Positions 20,204 to 32,349 of a stretch of DNA of 33,181 nt are shown piece after piece. Numbering within the stretch: position 1 is the stretch's first letter; the number at the start of each line of letters is the position of its first letter. Under the pieces are notes generated by a model that worked only from the letters and a program-made list of their open reading frames with translations, was not told where the DNA came from and did not search any database. The DNA comes from Oehlia diaphana (lineage: Eukaryota > Glomeromycota > Glomeromycetes > Glomerales > Glomeraceae), in the NCBI GenBank assembly GCA_003833135.1, contig QZLH01000120.1:14355-47535 (forward strand), read 5' to 3'. The position numbers and the translations under genes are program-made.

Positions 20204-22805
20204 TCAGATAGACATTTCCATCTGAGGATGAGCAGAAGACGTTCCAGAGTCTCCACTAAACAAGCCAATAACCCTCTTATATGGGGTCATATTTCGATCA
20301 GGAGCCATAGTCTTAACCTTAACTAATTCTCCTATCAAATGTCGTCTACCAGATTTAAGTTCTTCTAGTTGATGCCTGAGCTCCACTAATCTAATTAGAG
20401 ACAATTATAAAATAAATTTTAGAATCAATAAAAAATAAATATTATATAAATCATTATTTTCTTACTTTTCGGCATTGCCACCTTGAAAAGGCGCAACATT
20501 CTTCATCTCTTCTAAAATAGTAGCGTCAAGTCGGTGCTGCCTTCGCTTTTCCACATTATCTTTCACCATGCCGAATAATTCATTGATTCGTTCTTTTCGT
20601 GCAGGGAGAACGCGGTATTTGTCTTTCAACGCGTCAATAACACTTCTAGTTTTGTTTAGATCGTTATTGACATTATCTAATCGTGCGCGAGAAGCCGATA
20701 ATTCTCGTTCCTTTTCTTGTATTTGTAATTGGTATGAATTTTCAAACTCCTGCAAAATCGAAGTAATACTTGGAATAAAGTTTTGCGAAATTTGAACACC
20801 CGTTGATGATGTAACTGGCGTTTCTCCAGCTGTTATTGTTGTGACAGGAGGTTCTTGGCTTTCTATGCTACTTACTGGCGGAATATTATGTAATTGAACC
20901 TGATGATGATGTTCAGCGGCTGCAGCGGCTGCTCGAGATTTAGCTTCATGATCCAACTCTACTATATAATCTTCAGCATTTTTACCTATCGCGTTCCGAA
21001 TTTGAGGATCTGCTCCAGCATCCATGAGAAATCGAACTAATTTTTTATTAGCAAATTTTGCAGAAATATTTAGAGCAGTGTCTCCTTCATGATTTTGCTT
21101 ATTAATTATGGCTTTACGATATTCTTCATTAGGATGTAAAGCTAAATTTGAAAGCAAAATCTCCATATAATATTTAGAAGGAGCTATACGTCCTTTTGAG
21201 GAAGCAAATATCGCAACATGGTGTAATACAGTCTGATCATTTATGTCTAGATTTGGTATCGTCGTATGCAAAATTTGTACCATATCACTAAAACACTTGT
21301 TATCAAAATTGTATGGAAACATAACACTCCTCATCAGAGCAGTTTCCCCATGAATGTTGCCACGATCGAGATCTGAACCAGCTTTGCTTAAAAGATGTGT
21401 CATTTCAAGATTTGCCATCGCAGCAGCCCAATGAAGTGCTGTATGTCCTTGTTGATCAATTACTATGTTTGGATCAAAATCTGAAGGAGGATTGAGAATA
21501 AAATCCGGTATTGAAGTCCCATTCGTTGTAAAATATGACCATAAAAGCATTTCATATTGTTGATATTGTTGAACTGGGGCAGTCGTGACATTCTTAGCTA
21601 TTTTAGATGGACGATTAGGCGCATTAGTATTATTATTTGACGCGGTAGCAGGTTCAGGTTGTTTACGCTTTCGCTTTGTTTTTTGAACGGGAATGGCATC
21701 ATCCGATTCTGTTAAATCATTTGAAGAATCTACTGGAGCGGGAGTAGTTGTTAAAGAGGATATTGGGGAAACAGTCACGTTGGTATTAGATTCAACACTG
21801 ACTATTTCATTTGTTTCATGATCAGAATCAACTTCCATGACTTCTTCTATTGGCTCGACTTTTTTTGTCTTTTTAGGCGGTCTAGGTTTAATTGGTTTAG
21901 GCTCTTTAGGTTCACGTGGTTTACGCGGTTTATTGGACGCGGCAGTTATGTGTTTGGGTGCAAGAGGTGGACTTTCTGAAGTTGGTTGAAATTCAATTAT
22001 AGGCTGCAAAAGTTCTTTAACATGATATCTTTCCGCTAAATCCACACCTGTCTCATATGGAACCCAAGTACCTATATTAAAAAAGAAAAGATTAAAAACA
22101 ATATATTATTAAGGGATACACTTATCAATATTCATTTTATCGTATTTCATATTTTTTTTAAAATATATACATATATAAAATAATTAATGAAAAATGACCA
22201 ATACAAAAAATCATTTTTTTATATTATAATATACGTGATAAAATAATTTTCATTTGTTTTTTTTATATATCCGTGATTTACAAGTTTGACTTATATAAAT
22301 AATAAATGAAAAAAAAAAAGAAAATCATAATATTTAAGATCTATATAAGCTTGTAGGCGAATTTTGTTCATATGTAAGAACATTCTATAATAAAAGGTAT
22401 TACTAACCTTGATATTTTCCATATCCTCCCTGAACTTTTTCGTGTTCCCCTTTCTGTACTTCACGTTCCAAAATCCTAGTTCGATGAGGCTTATCAAAAT
22501 CCGCAACTTTTAAAATTTGAGTAGCGTTGAGCCATGAATCAGTTTTACGTCGCATAACGGCTACATTTTTAACACTAGAAAGTAATAAGTTCATAAATAC
22601 AATAATTACAATATTTTAAATATCAGAAATATGTTTGGTCATAAATTTAAGGCGTCAAAGTTTTAAATAGTAAGCGAACACTGATGAAATATTTTCGCTC
22701 TTACCGAAACTCCCAAACTGGAACTCCTGAATAAGTTGCTTTATAAATTTGAGAGCTGAGGTCAGGTTCAGAAATTTCAATATGATTCTGTACTTCAGAA
22801 GTCAT
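20204..22805 (-). CDS. MBP1: MBP1/Swi4-type APSES transcription factor (MBF DNA-binding subunit), four exons
   Basis: Minus-strand exons are 22805-22705, 22574-22408, 22071-20466 and 20390-20204, giving 686 residues. Residues about 15-115 form the APSES/KilA-N domain: [33 protein letters not shown], then [20 protein letters not shown] and [14 protein letters not shown]. This is the fold that reads the MCB site ACGCGT. A Pro/Lys-rich linker (about 137-160) and KTKRKRKQP (about 220) are likely nuclear signals. Ankyrin repeats span about residues 295-455, with [11 protein letters not shown] and [16 protein letters not shown] coiled coil covers about 525-655 and is the expected dimerisation region for the Swi6-type partner. 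MBF drives G1/S genes such as those for DNA synthesis. Swi4, Res1/Res2 and Mbp1 share this layout, so the exact orthologue name is uncertain, but the family is not. Confidence 0.93.
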
Positions 22806-25800
22806 ATTTCAAAAAAGTTTTAATAACGTGAAATATGAAACGGGGAAAGTTTTTAACAAAAAATTGCGCGGTCCTAAGGGTGGTTGGTGACTAAAGGAAC
22901 GAATCTTTATTATGTCGTGTTTGTGATCAAATTTGTAATTATAGCAAAATGGGGTATCTTAAATCAGCTGATGTAGATTAAACGTGAACCATGCAAACAT
23001 GTCGATATTGATACATTATACTATAATAAAATTCTAGATGTTTTAAAAAGTTCTAATGTTCATTCTAATACTACGTTATTAGACATTGTATTAACATTAC
23101 TAAATGAGATCGCGTTTCATTGTAATTATATATTTTCTATATTTATTTATTTTAATTAAATTTGTAAAATTTTTTACGTGTTTTTTTTCTTTCTTTCAAA
23201 CGATTAGACGAATAAATAACACAAAATGAAAATAAATAAATAAAAAATAGAACCAAAAAAAGGTTTAAAGAGCTAATATATAAGCGAATAAGAAAGAAGG
23301 GATATTTTTTTTTTTTAAAAAAAAATAACGGATAATGATAATAATAACATTTTTAGTTTGATTATTTATCAATAAAAAAAAATGTAAGAAATTAAGACAA
23401 TGATTTCTTTATAGTTTTAAATTTGCGTCTTTTATTTAAAGGAATTGATTTGTGGAATATTGAGAATACATAACTTACGTAACTCGGAAAATTCCGACCC
23501 GTGTAATATATTTATTTTTAAAATACTATTATTGGGTTTTAATATGAAAAAAGGAAAGTGATTTGCACGATAAATAAATGCGTAAATATTACGCGTGGAT
23601 CAAGAACGAAACTATCGTGAATAATATGAATCGGCTATCTTTTTATATCTTTATTCCGGATCACCAAAAAATGATCAACCGATAAAAGAAACGCCACAAT
23701 GAAATGTTTACTGCGCTTACGCGCGCGTATTAATCTTGTTGATCCTTACTATTATGACTAAACTAGATTCCTTTGATTCAACGTTTCATAGTTAGCCAAT
23801 ATGTTACACCCTTCAATTTTTGTTTTAACTTGAAGGGATATTTTTCTTTTAGAACCGATGATCTTTTTTGAATGTGACACATGCAAATGATTTTTTTTTT
23901 TTTTTTTAATAATAATAACAAATGCCACGTTAAATACTTATAGTAAATGTTAGATGAGATCGAATTTGCTATCAATCAATAAGATACAAATGCATATACA
24001 ATTAATATTTTAATTACTTGTTCGTTCATAAATATTTCATTGTTGTAATTGTTTTTAATTGTTATTATTAATAATATTAAAATAATTTTAAGGCATTCAA
24101 AACTTGTAGTATTTTTTATTAATATATATTTAATGAGCATTTATTTAGTATAGTATACAAAATAAAGTTTAAAAATTGGGCATTTAAAGTAAATAATTAC
24201 CTTATAAAGTGTCAATACTAATAATAAAGAGAATAAAGCATATAATGCAAAAAATAGTATTATCCTATTTTTAATATTAATTATTCTTTCAAATAAAAAT
24301 AACTACTTTGTAAGGAGAGAAATATCCGCAACTATTGACTATAAAATTCTTTGTTCGCTTCAAGAGATAGCTTAAAATGGTGTCTTTCTAGAATGTGTTC
24401 ATTTTTGATGCGAAAAAATTCCAAATTGTCTTTCACAACAAAGAATATGTATACGTATATACTCTATATGGTAATAATTTATATATTATATAGCATTAGA
24501 AGATTCTAAATTCTGAAATTAAGTAATAACTGGCTATAGCACATAGCCTGAGCATGCATGCAGTAAACAGCCAATCATATTATGTATTTATCACATGAAT
24601 TATGCAAAGTTCAAAATAATCATGCAAATTTTAATTATTTTAATTCCCGGACAAAGATAACCCTATAATGGGCTATTTTTTAAACGCACATTGTCATATT
24701 CAGTAAAGTTTCCGTGATTGTCTTTTGACTTTTTAACTTGGTTTAGTTATTTCGTTTTAAGTTCGCGTTAAAATAAGATAACAATGTTTAACGATTCTTT
24801 AAGCGTTATCGGTAAATCTTGATTAAATTAATTACTAATCTCTTGTGTTCTTTATATATTGATTACTTGTTGCCATTTTTCGGTATATTTTAAGTATTTT
24901 CATGATATCCAAACATTCCAGGTGTAAACCATCAAATTTAGGATGTTCTTTGAACTTATCATTAAGTCGGTTCTATAATCGGGAAAAGCGGCAGTTATTT
25001 TAACCGGTAATCTTTTTATATTAGAAATTTATACTTGTAAAGTTATTATAAATATTCAATATTTTTTTTTTCTTTTTCTTTTTTGAAACGTATCTTAATA
25101 TTTTGATTCTTTCGTTGAGCGCGTAAAGAATTTTTTTTGCGTAACTCATTTTTTTGTGTTTGGATTTGAAACATGTACAATATGATATAATAACAAATAC
25201 TAGTAACAATCTTAATAGTATTGTTCCTCAGAAAATATCTGTTGAAATATTTGAATAATACATTATTAATATATTTGCCTCTCTTTTCATTGGGAATCAC
25301 CAGACATGCCATGCCTTGACGATCGTACTGGGTCCACAAAGGTGAATATCTATTTCAAAAATTCTAACAAATCTAATAATTAACAATTTTGAAATATAAC
25401 TCGTGTAACAATAATCGAAAATTTTTCAAAATTAAAATCTATATTAACGCTTTATAAGGTGATACCGATTTTTGGATTTAAACCTTATTTATTTAATGGA
25501 TTATACCTATATAAAGAATCTTTTCAATCTAAATAATCTAAATCGGCTTTTTTAAATCAACTTATTTTCATCATCTCCTTAAAAATTAGCAAATATTTCA
25601 TATTAGACTTGTAAAATTTTCACATTTTTTAATACTTTGAAATGTATCATATAATAAAAGGTAGAAATTGGAAGTCTAATTCCTTGAAAGATAAAAAAAA
25701 AAATTCCCTTTTTTTTTAAAAGATTTTTTTTTTTTTTATTAAATTAAATAGATTTATTTTTTAAGTTAAAAAGATATGATCTCCTGAATCAATTTTTTGA

Positions 25801-26285
25801 TTACCTTGTACAAATTTCATTTAGAGTTAATGGAAAAATGGATTTTTTACTTTTTAAGAGATTAGAGTTGATATTTAACGCACTCCCTGCGGTTAAGTTT
25901 TATAATATAAATTTTTTATTGGCATAAATAATGCGTGTTACACGTACACATTGGGAGTCAGGTTACTACCGGTATTAAAGATTGAACATTGTACCACGAA
26001 TTGGTGCCAAAAAAACCTCTCATCGTACAAATTATCTCGACGCGACCGGCATACATAAATACGTAGCAAACAACTATCCATTTTATTGACAACCAACCTA
26101 CTGTAAATTCCTAGTAAACTTGGCAAGAAAAAAAACAATCCCTGCCATTTTCATTCTTTCCATACACTTGATCCGTTTCTCTTTATACTTCTATTTACTT
26201 TATTTTATCGTGTCTTTTTATTGCCACTTATTACTCTTACAATTACTAGAATTTTAGAATTTCATTCTTCCATCTTTGTCACATC
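22806..26285. other. 3.5-kb AT-rich divergent intergenic region
   Basis: It separates the MBP1-like gene from the winged-helix gene. An ACGCGT lies at 23591-23596, about 790 bases upstream of the MBP1-like start. T/A tracts occur at 23305-23327, 23890-23907 and 25700-25740. A minus-strand frame (25339-25260) reads WTQYDRQGMACLVIPNEKRG, perhaps a small coding relic, but it soon dissolves into Lys/Asn runs. The minus-strand frame at 25938-26138 is not convincing. No tRNA or other RNA gene was found. Confidence 0.5.
23591..23596. promoter_or_regulatory. ACGCGT (MCB-type) site upstream of the MBP1-like gene
   Basis: The hexamer ACGCGT is the known binding site of Mbp1/Swi6 (MBF) in yeasts. This copy lies about 790 bases upstream of the start codon of an Mbp1-type gene, so autoregulation is conceivable. 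The distance is large, and a single hexamer is weak evidence. Confidence 0.3.
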
Positions 26286-27218
26286 ATGCCGTCCAAAACT
26301 TCAAAATACGTATATCACGGTCATAGTAAAATAATCTCTGGCGTCATTGCGGTTCTTGAAACAACCAACCATCCACTCTCTTTACAAGAGTTAGTTGACG
26401 AAATGACGAGACGTCAGTTAGTTGTTTTTCAGTAAGTACCATTCCATCTGAATTTTAGAATTCGTAATGACATCATCTCGCACGTCTCAAAAAAATTTTT
26501 ATATTTTTAATTAAAACTCACTTCAAAGTATCGTCCTTCATATAATTTATAGTGGTGCAACTCCGCGAAACACTGTCAGTGGTGAAATTAGCAAACTTCT
26601 CAACGCAGTAGGTCCTACAAAAGCACCTATCCTAAAAGTCAACCAAGGCAAACTTACCAAATTCTTTTTGAGACCGCGTCACCAACAGGATGCGTTGTAA
26701 ATATGATTTATTACTTTTTTATTATTACAATTAAGTCCATTTTAAAACTTTTTGGATCTCATTTTTAATATTTTGATCTAATTCAATATAGAAAACAAGT
26801 GTCACATGATAAAATACAAAAAAGGTACTCATCTCGAACTACTCGTAACCATCATTCACAAGGTACCATTATCTCTTCAGATAAGCAGAATCAAAAGGAG
26901 CGCGTTATCGATCAGAAAAAACGACGCCAAATGGATGATCTAAAGTATGTTTATATATATATAATAATTTGTATTTGTTTGACTTTATTATAAATATTAA
27001 ATCTTGATCTTTTATTTCATCACAATTGTAGAGCTGCATATTTACTATCTTGTCTTTCTGCGCATTCATTTTGGCTAAATTTTAAGAATGAACCAGAAAA
27101 AGATTTTAAATATTTTCTGGAAGCTCACGTTGGAGAAACCTCTTTAATTTCTAGTGTCACCAACGAAAATGATGGTGATCTGAATAATAATGACACAATG
27201 AGAATAGATCATGTATGA
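26286..27218 (+). CDS. Small winged-helix (HARE-HTH/GDS1-like) protein, four exons
   Basis: Exons are 26286-26431, 26553-26696, 26792-26944 and 27032-27218, joined in frame to give 209 residues. Residues about 12-92 look like a winged helix of the HARE-HTH/GDS1 type. They comprise IISGVIAVLETTNHPLSLQELVDE (split here as helix 1 and helix 2), then GATPRNTVSGEISKLL as a recognition-type helix, then a beta wing around LKVNQGKLTKFFLRPR. After the wing comes a basic segment (QKRYSSRTTRNHH) and a KKRRQ patch, likely nuclear signals, then a conserved-looking C-terminal helix AAYLLSCLSAHSFWLNF and an acidic tail. Such domains bind DNA or chromatin-associated partners. The exact target is unknown. It is convergent with the MBIP-like gene, the stops being 606 bases apart. 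Assignment to HARE-HTH versus the GDS1 winged helix is by eye. Confidence 0.72.
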
Positions 27219-27824
27219 CAGAGTATTGATGGATCATATATAATGAAACTTCTTTTAATTTTACTAACCTCTTTTTTTCTTTTTTTTTTTTTCTTTTCAC
27301 TTAATAATTACCTGATGAATGGTTTCCACAAATATATTAACCATCAAAAAACGAAACCACTCAAAAAAATAAATTTAGATTTTAATATTATAATTTTATT
27401 TCTTACTATAATCTTTATTTTAATTGTAGATATTAATCTTTCAACAAAATCTCTTTTCTTAATGTTAATCATCATTTTCATTTAGACAAAAATTTAATTA
27501 ATTTTCAACGAAATGAGGTTTAAAAAAAAAGGAACATTTTTGTAAATTTTTTTTTTTTTGACTTTTAAGTTAGAATTAGAGAAATTATTTTAATTTTCTA
27601 AATCTTAATTCATTATTCCTTTGTAATTTTTCCCTTTTATTTTATTTTTTTTTTTTTCCTTCAAATAGAAACATTAGAGATCCAGTTTAAGGATATAGAA
27701 CAAATTAGTCATAGAAGAAAAAAAAATAAAAAAATTAGATAAAAATAAAAATAAAAAAAAATATTCAAATGTGACAACAAAAATTATTTAATTTATTGCA
27801 TGTAATTAATTATAAATAGTTTTT
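27219..27824. other. Convergent 3' region, T- and A-rich
   Basis: It holds the 3' ends of the winged-helix and MBIP-like genes. An 80-codon frame at 27243-27485 encodes an Ile/Leu/Phe-rich string generated by T runs and is not counted as a gene. T tracts at about 27549-27560 and 27646-27657 and A-rich DNA at 27720-27765 probably serve 3' end formation. Confidence 0.6.
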
Positions 27825-30089
27825 TTAGTTTTGAATTTGTTCAAGTTCTTTATTTTCATTAGTGTTTGAAACAAGATCAGTAGCATCAGTACCATTTATA
27901 TCATTTGTAACATTGCCATTAATCAGCGTAATTTCTGTATTTGTACTATTCGTACTTCGATTATCATTTTCAATAATTTCATCTTCGCCTGATATATCGT
28001 GAGATTTTTTCACTTCATTGGATTCTACATCCATTTCCATCATATTGTCTTCCTTAGAAACAGTTTCATTATTACTCCCTGGATCGATTATTGGGGATGC
28101 GCTGCGATCTTCTCTAATAAGTGATACCTTTGATGCCTGTATTTCTTCCGCTATGATCTTTTTGTGTTGTTGTTGCACAGAAGGTTTAGGTGCTATGGGA
28201 ATTGGTGTAACACTTGATTTATTAGCTGATGGTTGTATAATTTGAGGACGTAACTGGGGTTGTATTTGAACTTGAGGAGCTCTTTGTTGTATTGACAATT
28301 GTGGAGTTGATTGAGGAAGTATTTGTATTTGTGATTTTGAAGTCTCATTTGAAGGTTTCGTTAATATAGGAGTAAATGTTCCATTATTATCATTTTGCTT
28401 TTCATTGTCAGTACGATTAATCAATTTCAGTTGTTCCATAACTGATCGCGTCAATGAAGATTGTCCTCGACCTCTTCCTTTAGGTTTAATCGGACGTGGT
28501 GCAATGCGGGAATTCTTTGAATTATATAAATTTGTTGATACCAAGCTGGGTGAAGTACGTTTCAAATCAATCGATGGATTGGTTTGTGTCGTTGGCATGA
28601 CTGAAAATGTAGACGTGACAACTGAAGAAGAGGGAGGATTATTTATGGGTGTCTGCATCATTGTCATCACGGGAGTTGAATACTGTGAATCAACAGGTTA
28701 TTAATCAAGTGCATAATATCTTTCGATCAAGATCATTATCTCACCTGTCGATTTGGCTGATTAAAATGTATAGCTGACCAAGTAGGATAATCTCGTTCAA
28801 GTTGCATTATTTTATCCTCCAACGCTTTTAATCGTTCGTAAACACTAAGAGGAACAGGTGTAACTAATTGTTGCATGATATTTTACGAGCAAAGAAACTT
28901 AAACTTATCTGCATTACATACATGTATAATGAAAAATTCAAATTAAAATATTATTTACCTATATCTAAATGCTTTTCAATGTTTTGAAATCTTTCCTCAA
29001 CACCTCTGGGTAATTCAGCTAAAGACTTTTTAATAGAATCGCTTCGATTGTGATTAGTTGAAGTAAATGTCGAACGAGCTAAAGGTCCATCTTCATTATT
29101 TACTACATCAAGTTTCATTTGTATATTTCGATTTATTTCGGCAGCATCAGATCGAGCGCATGATTGTTCATCTGCATTTGATTAATTTATTTATGAATAG
29201 CTTTTCTCATAGATAGATATATACTAAAATAAATGGATGAGTATACATTTACCATTAGGATCTAGAGGATTAGTTGACTTCCTCAAAAATTCGGCACGAT
29301 TACTATTATTTATCTCTGATTTCTTTAATTGTATGAAATTATCAATTCGTTGCTCGAGCTATGTGTATATATATAGCGTGTTATCCAAATTAGAATCAAA
29401 TATATGTATATATATATGCTCAAAACTTCATAAATCTACCTCAGAATTCGTTGTTCTGATTTGAACTTCTTGTGGATTCATTAGCATTTGAACTTTTTTC
29501 GCCGGACTTCCTTCACCTAATTAATCAAAAATCAATACTTAATAACAATTATTTTCATAAAAAAATTTTCATGACAAACCATTTTTTTCCGGTTCAATTT
29601 TTCTCTTAGCAGACTCTGAAGAAGAAGAATCACCAACTCTTGATTTCAATGCCTTTTTTTCGAAGAAAATTTTATTTTTTGTTAATGTAATAATAAAAAA
29701 AAATAATAAATAATAGATCAACGAATAAATAAAGGAAATTTTACCGTTAATTCTTTCAATAACCAATCAATATGATTTGGAATTTGTTTTTCATTATTCG
29801 TTGATAAGACAATTAATTCCATTAATAAAGCTCTATTAGTTTCGATCATTCCAATCTATTAAAAGAGTCGATTTCTATTCCTTAAATTAATTATCAAAAT
29901 TTAATAAAATTCTTTGAAAAAAACAAACATTACCTTAATGAAAAATTCCGAAAAAATTTCGTGCCATTTCTTTACATTTAATTGAACTTCTTGTTGAGGA
30001 GTTTCTATTATTATTTGAGGTTTTTGTTCAGGTATTGAAATAGTTTCAACAGTTTCTGTATCTACCTTCTCACGAATTTCTTCTTCCAT
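27825..30089 (-). CDS. MBIP-like coiled-coil protein (MAP3K12-binding inhibitory protein 1 type), eight exons
   Basis: Minus-strand exons are 30089-29934, 29855-29745, 29652-29580, 29516-29440, 29358-29253, 29171-28959, 28863-28745 and 28682-27825. All joins are in frame, giving about 570 residues. The diagnostic part is at residues about 225-280: LPRGVEERFQNIEKHLDI, then VYERLKALEDKIMQLERDYP with WSAIHF. This matches the paired helix motif of MBIP1, in animals a subunit of the ATAC histone-acetyltransferase complex and an inhibitor of the kinase DLK. Residues 1-174 hold an acidic N-terminus and a helical segment (HIDWLLKELT) plus a Lys/Ser patch. Residues 286-570 are disordered, with Pro/Gln/Thr-rich runs, an RPIKPKGRGRGQSS basic patch and an acidic Asn-rich tail. 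It may be a nuclear adaptor. ATAC is not established in fungi, so the role is open. Confidence 0.75.
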
Positions 30090-31520
30090 ATCTTTTATTC
30101 GTTCGAGTTAAAGAACTTAAAAGAAAAATACTGTATGGTACGATTTATATATCGAATGTCACATGACTTCAAGATGAGAATTGTATTTATCGACCAATCA
30201 TGTCATATTACAGATACCTTAAAATAAATAAATATTACAGATAAAATTTACTATCCAAGTATATAAACAAAAAAATAAATAAAAAAATCAACGAAAAAAT
30301 CAAAAAAAAAAAAATAAACAAACAAAATTAAAAAAAAATAAACGAAATCAAAAATAAACGAAAAATAAAAAAATAAATGAAAAAATAAAGTCACTATGGA
30401 TCATAATAAATAAATTACTGAATTTTGTGAAGGGAAGGCAGGAAAATCTTTCTACATAAAAAAGTGTAAAGATTATTGTAAAAGAAAGAAAAGAAAAGTT
30501 AAAAGATTAACTAAAGTTTGCCTTAAGTTTATTTATTAGAAATTTCATTTTTAAAAAAATAGATTTATAAAATAATATCTTACATAATCTTTATTCATCT
30601 GTAAAAAGTAATAAACTTATCAGTTCTTACAAATAAGTATATAATCTGCTTTGCCAAAATTTTTACAATGCAAAAATACCTTCAAAGGTTAGTGTTGTTA
30701 TATTCTTTTGTTAAAATAATTGCCTTAATAGTAAAATTTTAGAGATTTTTCAGTAAAAACCTTTAACAAGTGGGCAAAAAATTTGCTAAAAAGTCAAAAA
30801 GTCACAAAAATAAAGAATAACAATTTCTTTTAAAATCCATTACTATTAATTAAATGAAAGAATTCAGATTATTTGTTTTTTTTTTGTTAATTGTGGTACA
30901 TTTATAAAATTATTAAAATAAATACTAGAAATTATATATAAAGTAAAAATCTATATTCTACTTTAACATTATTAATAAACTCCTTGTTATTTTTTAATAG
31001 AATTTCACATATATACTGTTAGGTGATCATATTAGCTAATTAGGTAGGTGATATATAAAATGCATCATCTTAGTAATTTGCTTTAATAGTAGATTATAAG
31101 ACCCATTATATTATAATTAAGCAAAAGATTTTTTTAATTTATAATATTATTTAAATCCATTAGTAATAAGATTCATCAAATATGTTTTACATCACTCAAA
31201 TTATGCTGTTAATAATGAATTCATATTTTTTATTAATAAAAAAGTCTGAATTTAACTTTAGTTTATAATTGCCTATAAAAGAATTATATTTTGAAGTTAT
31301 CTGCAGTCTTTTTCACTTGTATCATTTTTTTCAATATGATTTTCAGATATATTTTCTAAAAGCATTATGAAAATGTTTTACAATTTTTCCAGAAATTTTT
31401 TTGGCTGATTTTTTATAAGTCAATTTCAGATTATTTACAGAAATTAAGGGAATTAAGATTAATGCTTTAACTATTTTTTAAATAATTATGTAATTATAAC
31501 TACTGTATATAAAAATATAG
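30090..31520. other. AT-rich intergenic region upstream of the MBIP-like gene
   Basis: The first 130 bases are the MBIP-like gene promoter, with a CACATG at 30161. At about 30260-30390 an A-rich low-complexity block repeats AAATAAACGAAA-like and AAATAAATAAA words. The rest is AT-rich without ORFs longer than chance. No RNA gene is recognised. Confidence 0.6.
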
Positions 31521-31612
31521 AGTTGTAGCTATAAATTGTAAGTTATAATTAATAAGATCTAGTTATAATTGCAAATTGTGAGTTGTAATTAATAAAATCT
31601 AATTGTAACTAC
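31521..31612. repeat. 40-bp tandem repeat, two copies plus a stub
   Basis: Unit 1 (31521-31560) starts AGTTGTAGCTATAAATTGTA and unit 2 (31561-31600) starts AGTTATAATTGCAAATTGTG. Both end AATTAATAA(G/A)ATCT, exactly 40 bases apart. A partial third unit begins at 31601 with AATTGTAACTAC. It is non-coding. Confidence 0.75.
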
Positions 31613-31788
31613 ATCTTTAATAGAAATATTAAATAATTTTCAATATTATTTAATATTACATTATTAAGAATTTATTAAGCAAAAAATTATCACCTGAATT
31701 TAAAATACAATCTAAATATTTTTTAAATTTTACGGCATTATAGCAAATTGAATAGTTTTAGTATAAAATAAAAAACATCTTTTTAAAT
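31613..31788. other. AT-rich spacer
   Basis: No structure or coding potential is seen between the 40-bp repeat and the palindrome pair. Confidence 0.5.
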
Positions 31789-31918
31789 ATAAAATTATTA
31801 CAAATTACTGGTGATGATCATCACCAGTGTTATGTGAATTTTTTATACTTCAATAAATAAAATTGCTATAAATTATCAGTGATAATCATTACCAGTGTCA
31901 TGCAAATTTTTTTATATG
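31789..31918. repeat. Pair of diverged direct repeats, each centred on a palindrome
   Basis: The first unit has a perfect 22-bp palindrome at 31807-31828, the half-site ACTGGTGATGA followed directly by its complement. The second, 72 bases further on at 31879-31900, has the decayed version ATCAGTGATAA|TCATTACCAGT. Flanks are also shared: AAATTATTACAAATT versus AAATTGCTATAAATT on the left, and GTGTTATGTGAATTTTTT versus GTGTCATGCAAATTTTTT on the right. The unit may be a duplicated mini-element or a protein-binding palindrome. Confidence 0.8.
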
Positions 31919-32349
31919 CATAGTTATTTATTATAACGCGTAATTGTTTTTAACTTTATCATATACCTTTCATTATTGTTTAGCTTTATTACAGTTACTT
32001 TCTCTCACAGTCTTATATTTTACTTTAAAACCTTCCTCTTTATATAAAGATTTCTTTAGCTAATGATTATTGCCAATTTATAAGTATTTAATAAATAATT
32101 TGAAGGTAAGAAAGTAGTATTACTAGTATTTAAAATATTTAATTTTATTAATTCTGATTTTTGTCTGAAATGATGAAAGTAACACCACTGTTTAAAAATC
32201 AAGTATCAATTTTAGTAAATAAACTAACCAAATAAGTATTTGACGAAACATGTGATGGCTGAAAAAGTGCATAATCTCTAATAATAACTGAGAGATATTC
32301 ATTCCATAAATAAAAGATATAATAGTTGTGTACTTATATTTTACATCAA
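31919..32349. other. AT-rich spacer before the minisatellite
   Basis: About 430 bases without ORFs or repeats that I can support. Confidence 0.5.

Noticed and set aside
25046..25339. 97-codon minus-strand ORF starting WTQYDRQGMACLVIP
   Set aside because: Only about 25 residues look protein-like; the rest is Lys/Asn/Ile from A/T runs. At most a short relic.
26100..26285. Extra exon for the winged-helix gene upstream of 26286
   Set aside because: The ATG at 26286 gives a sensible start (MPSKTSKYVYHG), and no in-frame upstream coding was found.
27243..27485. 80-codon plus-strand ORF with a signal-peptide-like, membrane-like sequence
   Set aside because: It lies between two convergent genes and its hydrophobic residues come from T-rich homopolymers. 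No family resemblance and no promoter context.
28018..28704. Plus-strand ORFs opposite the last exon of the MBIP-like gene
   Set aside because: Antisense shadows of a real coding exon whose splice joins and motif are convincing on the minus strand.
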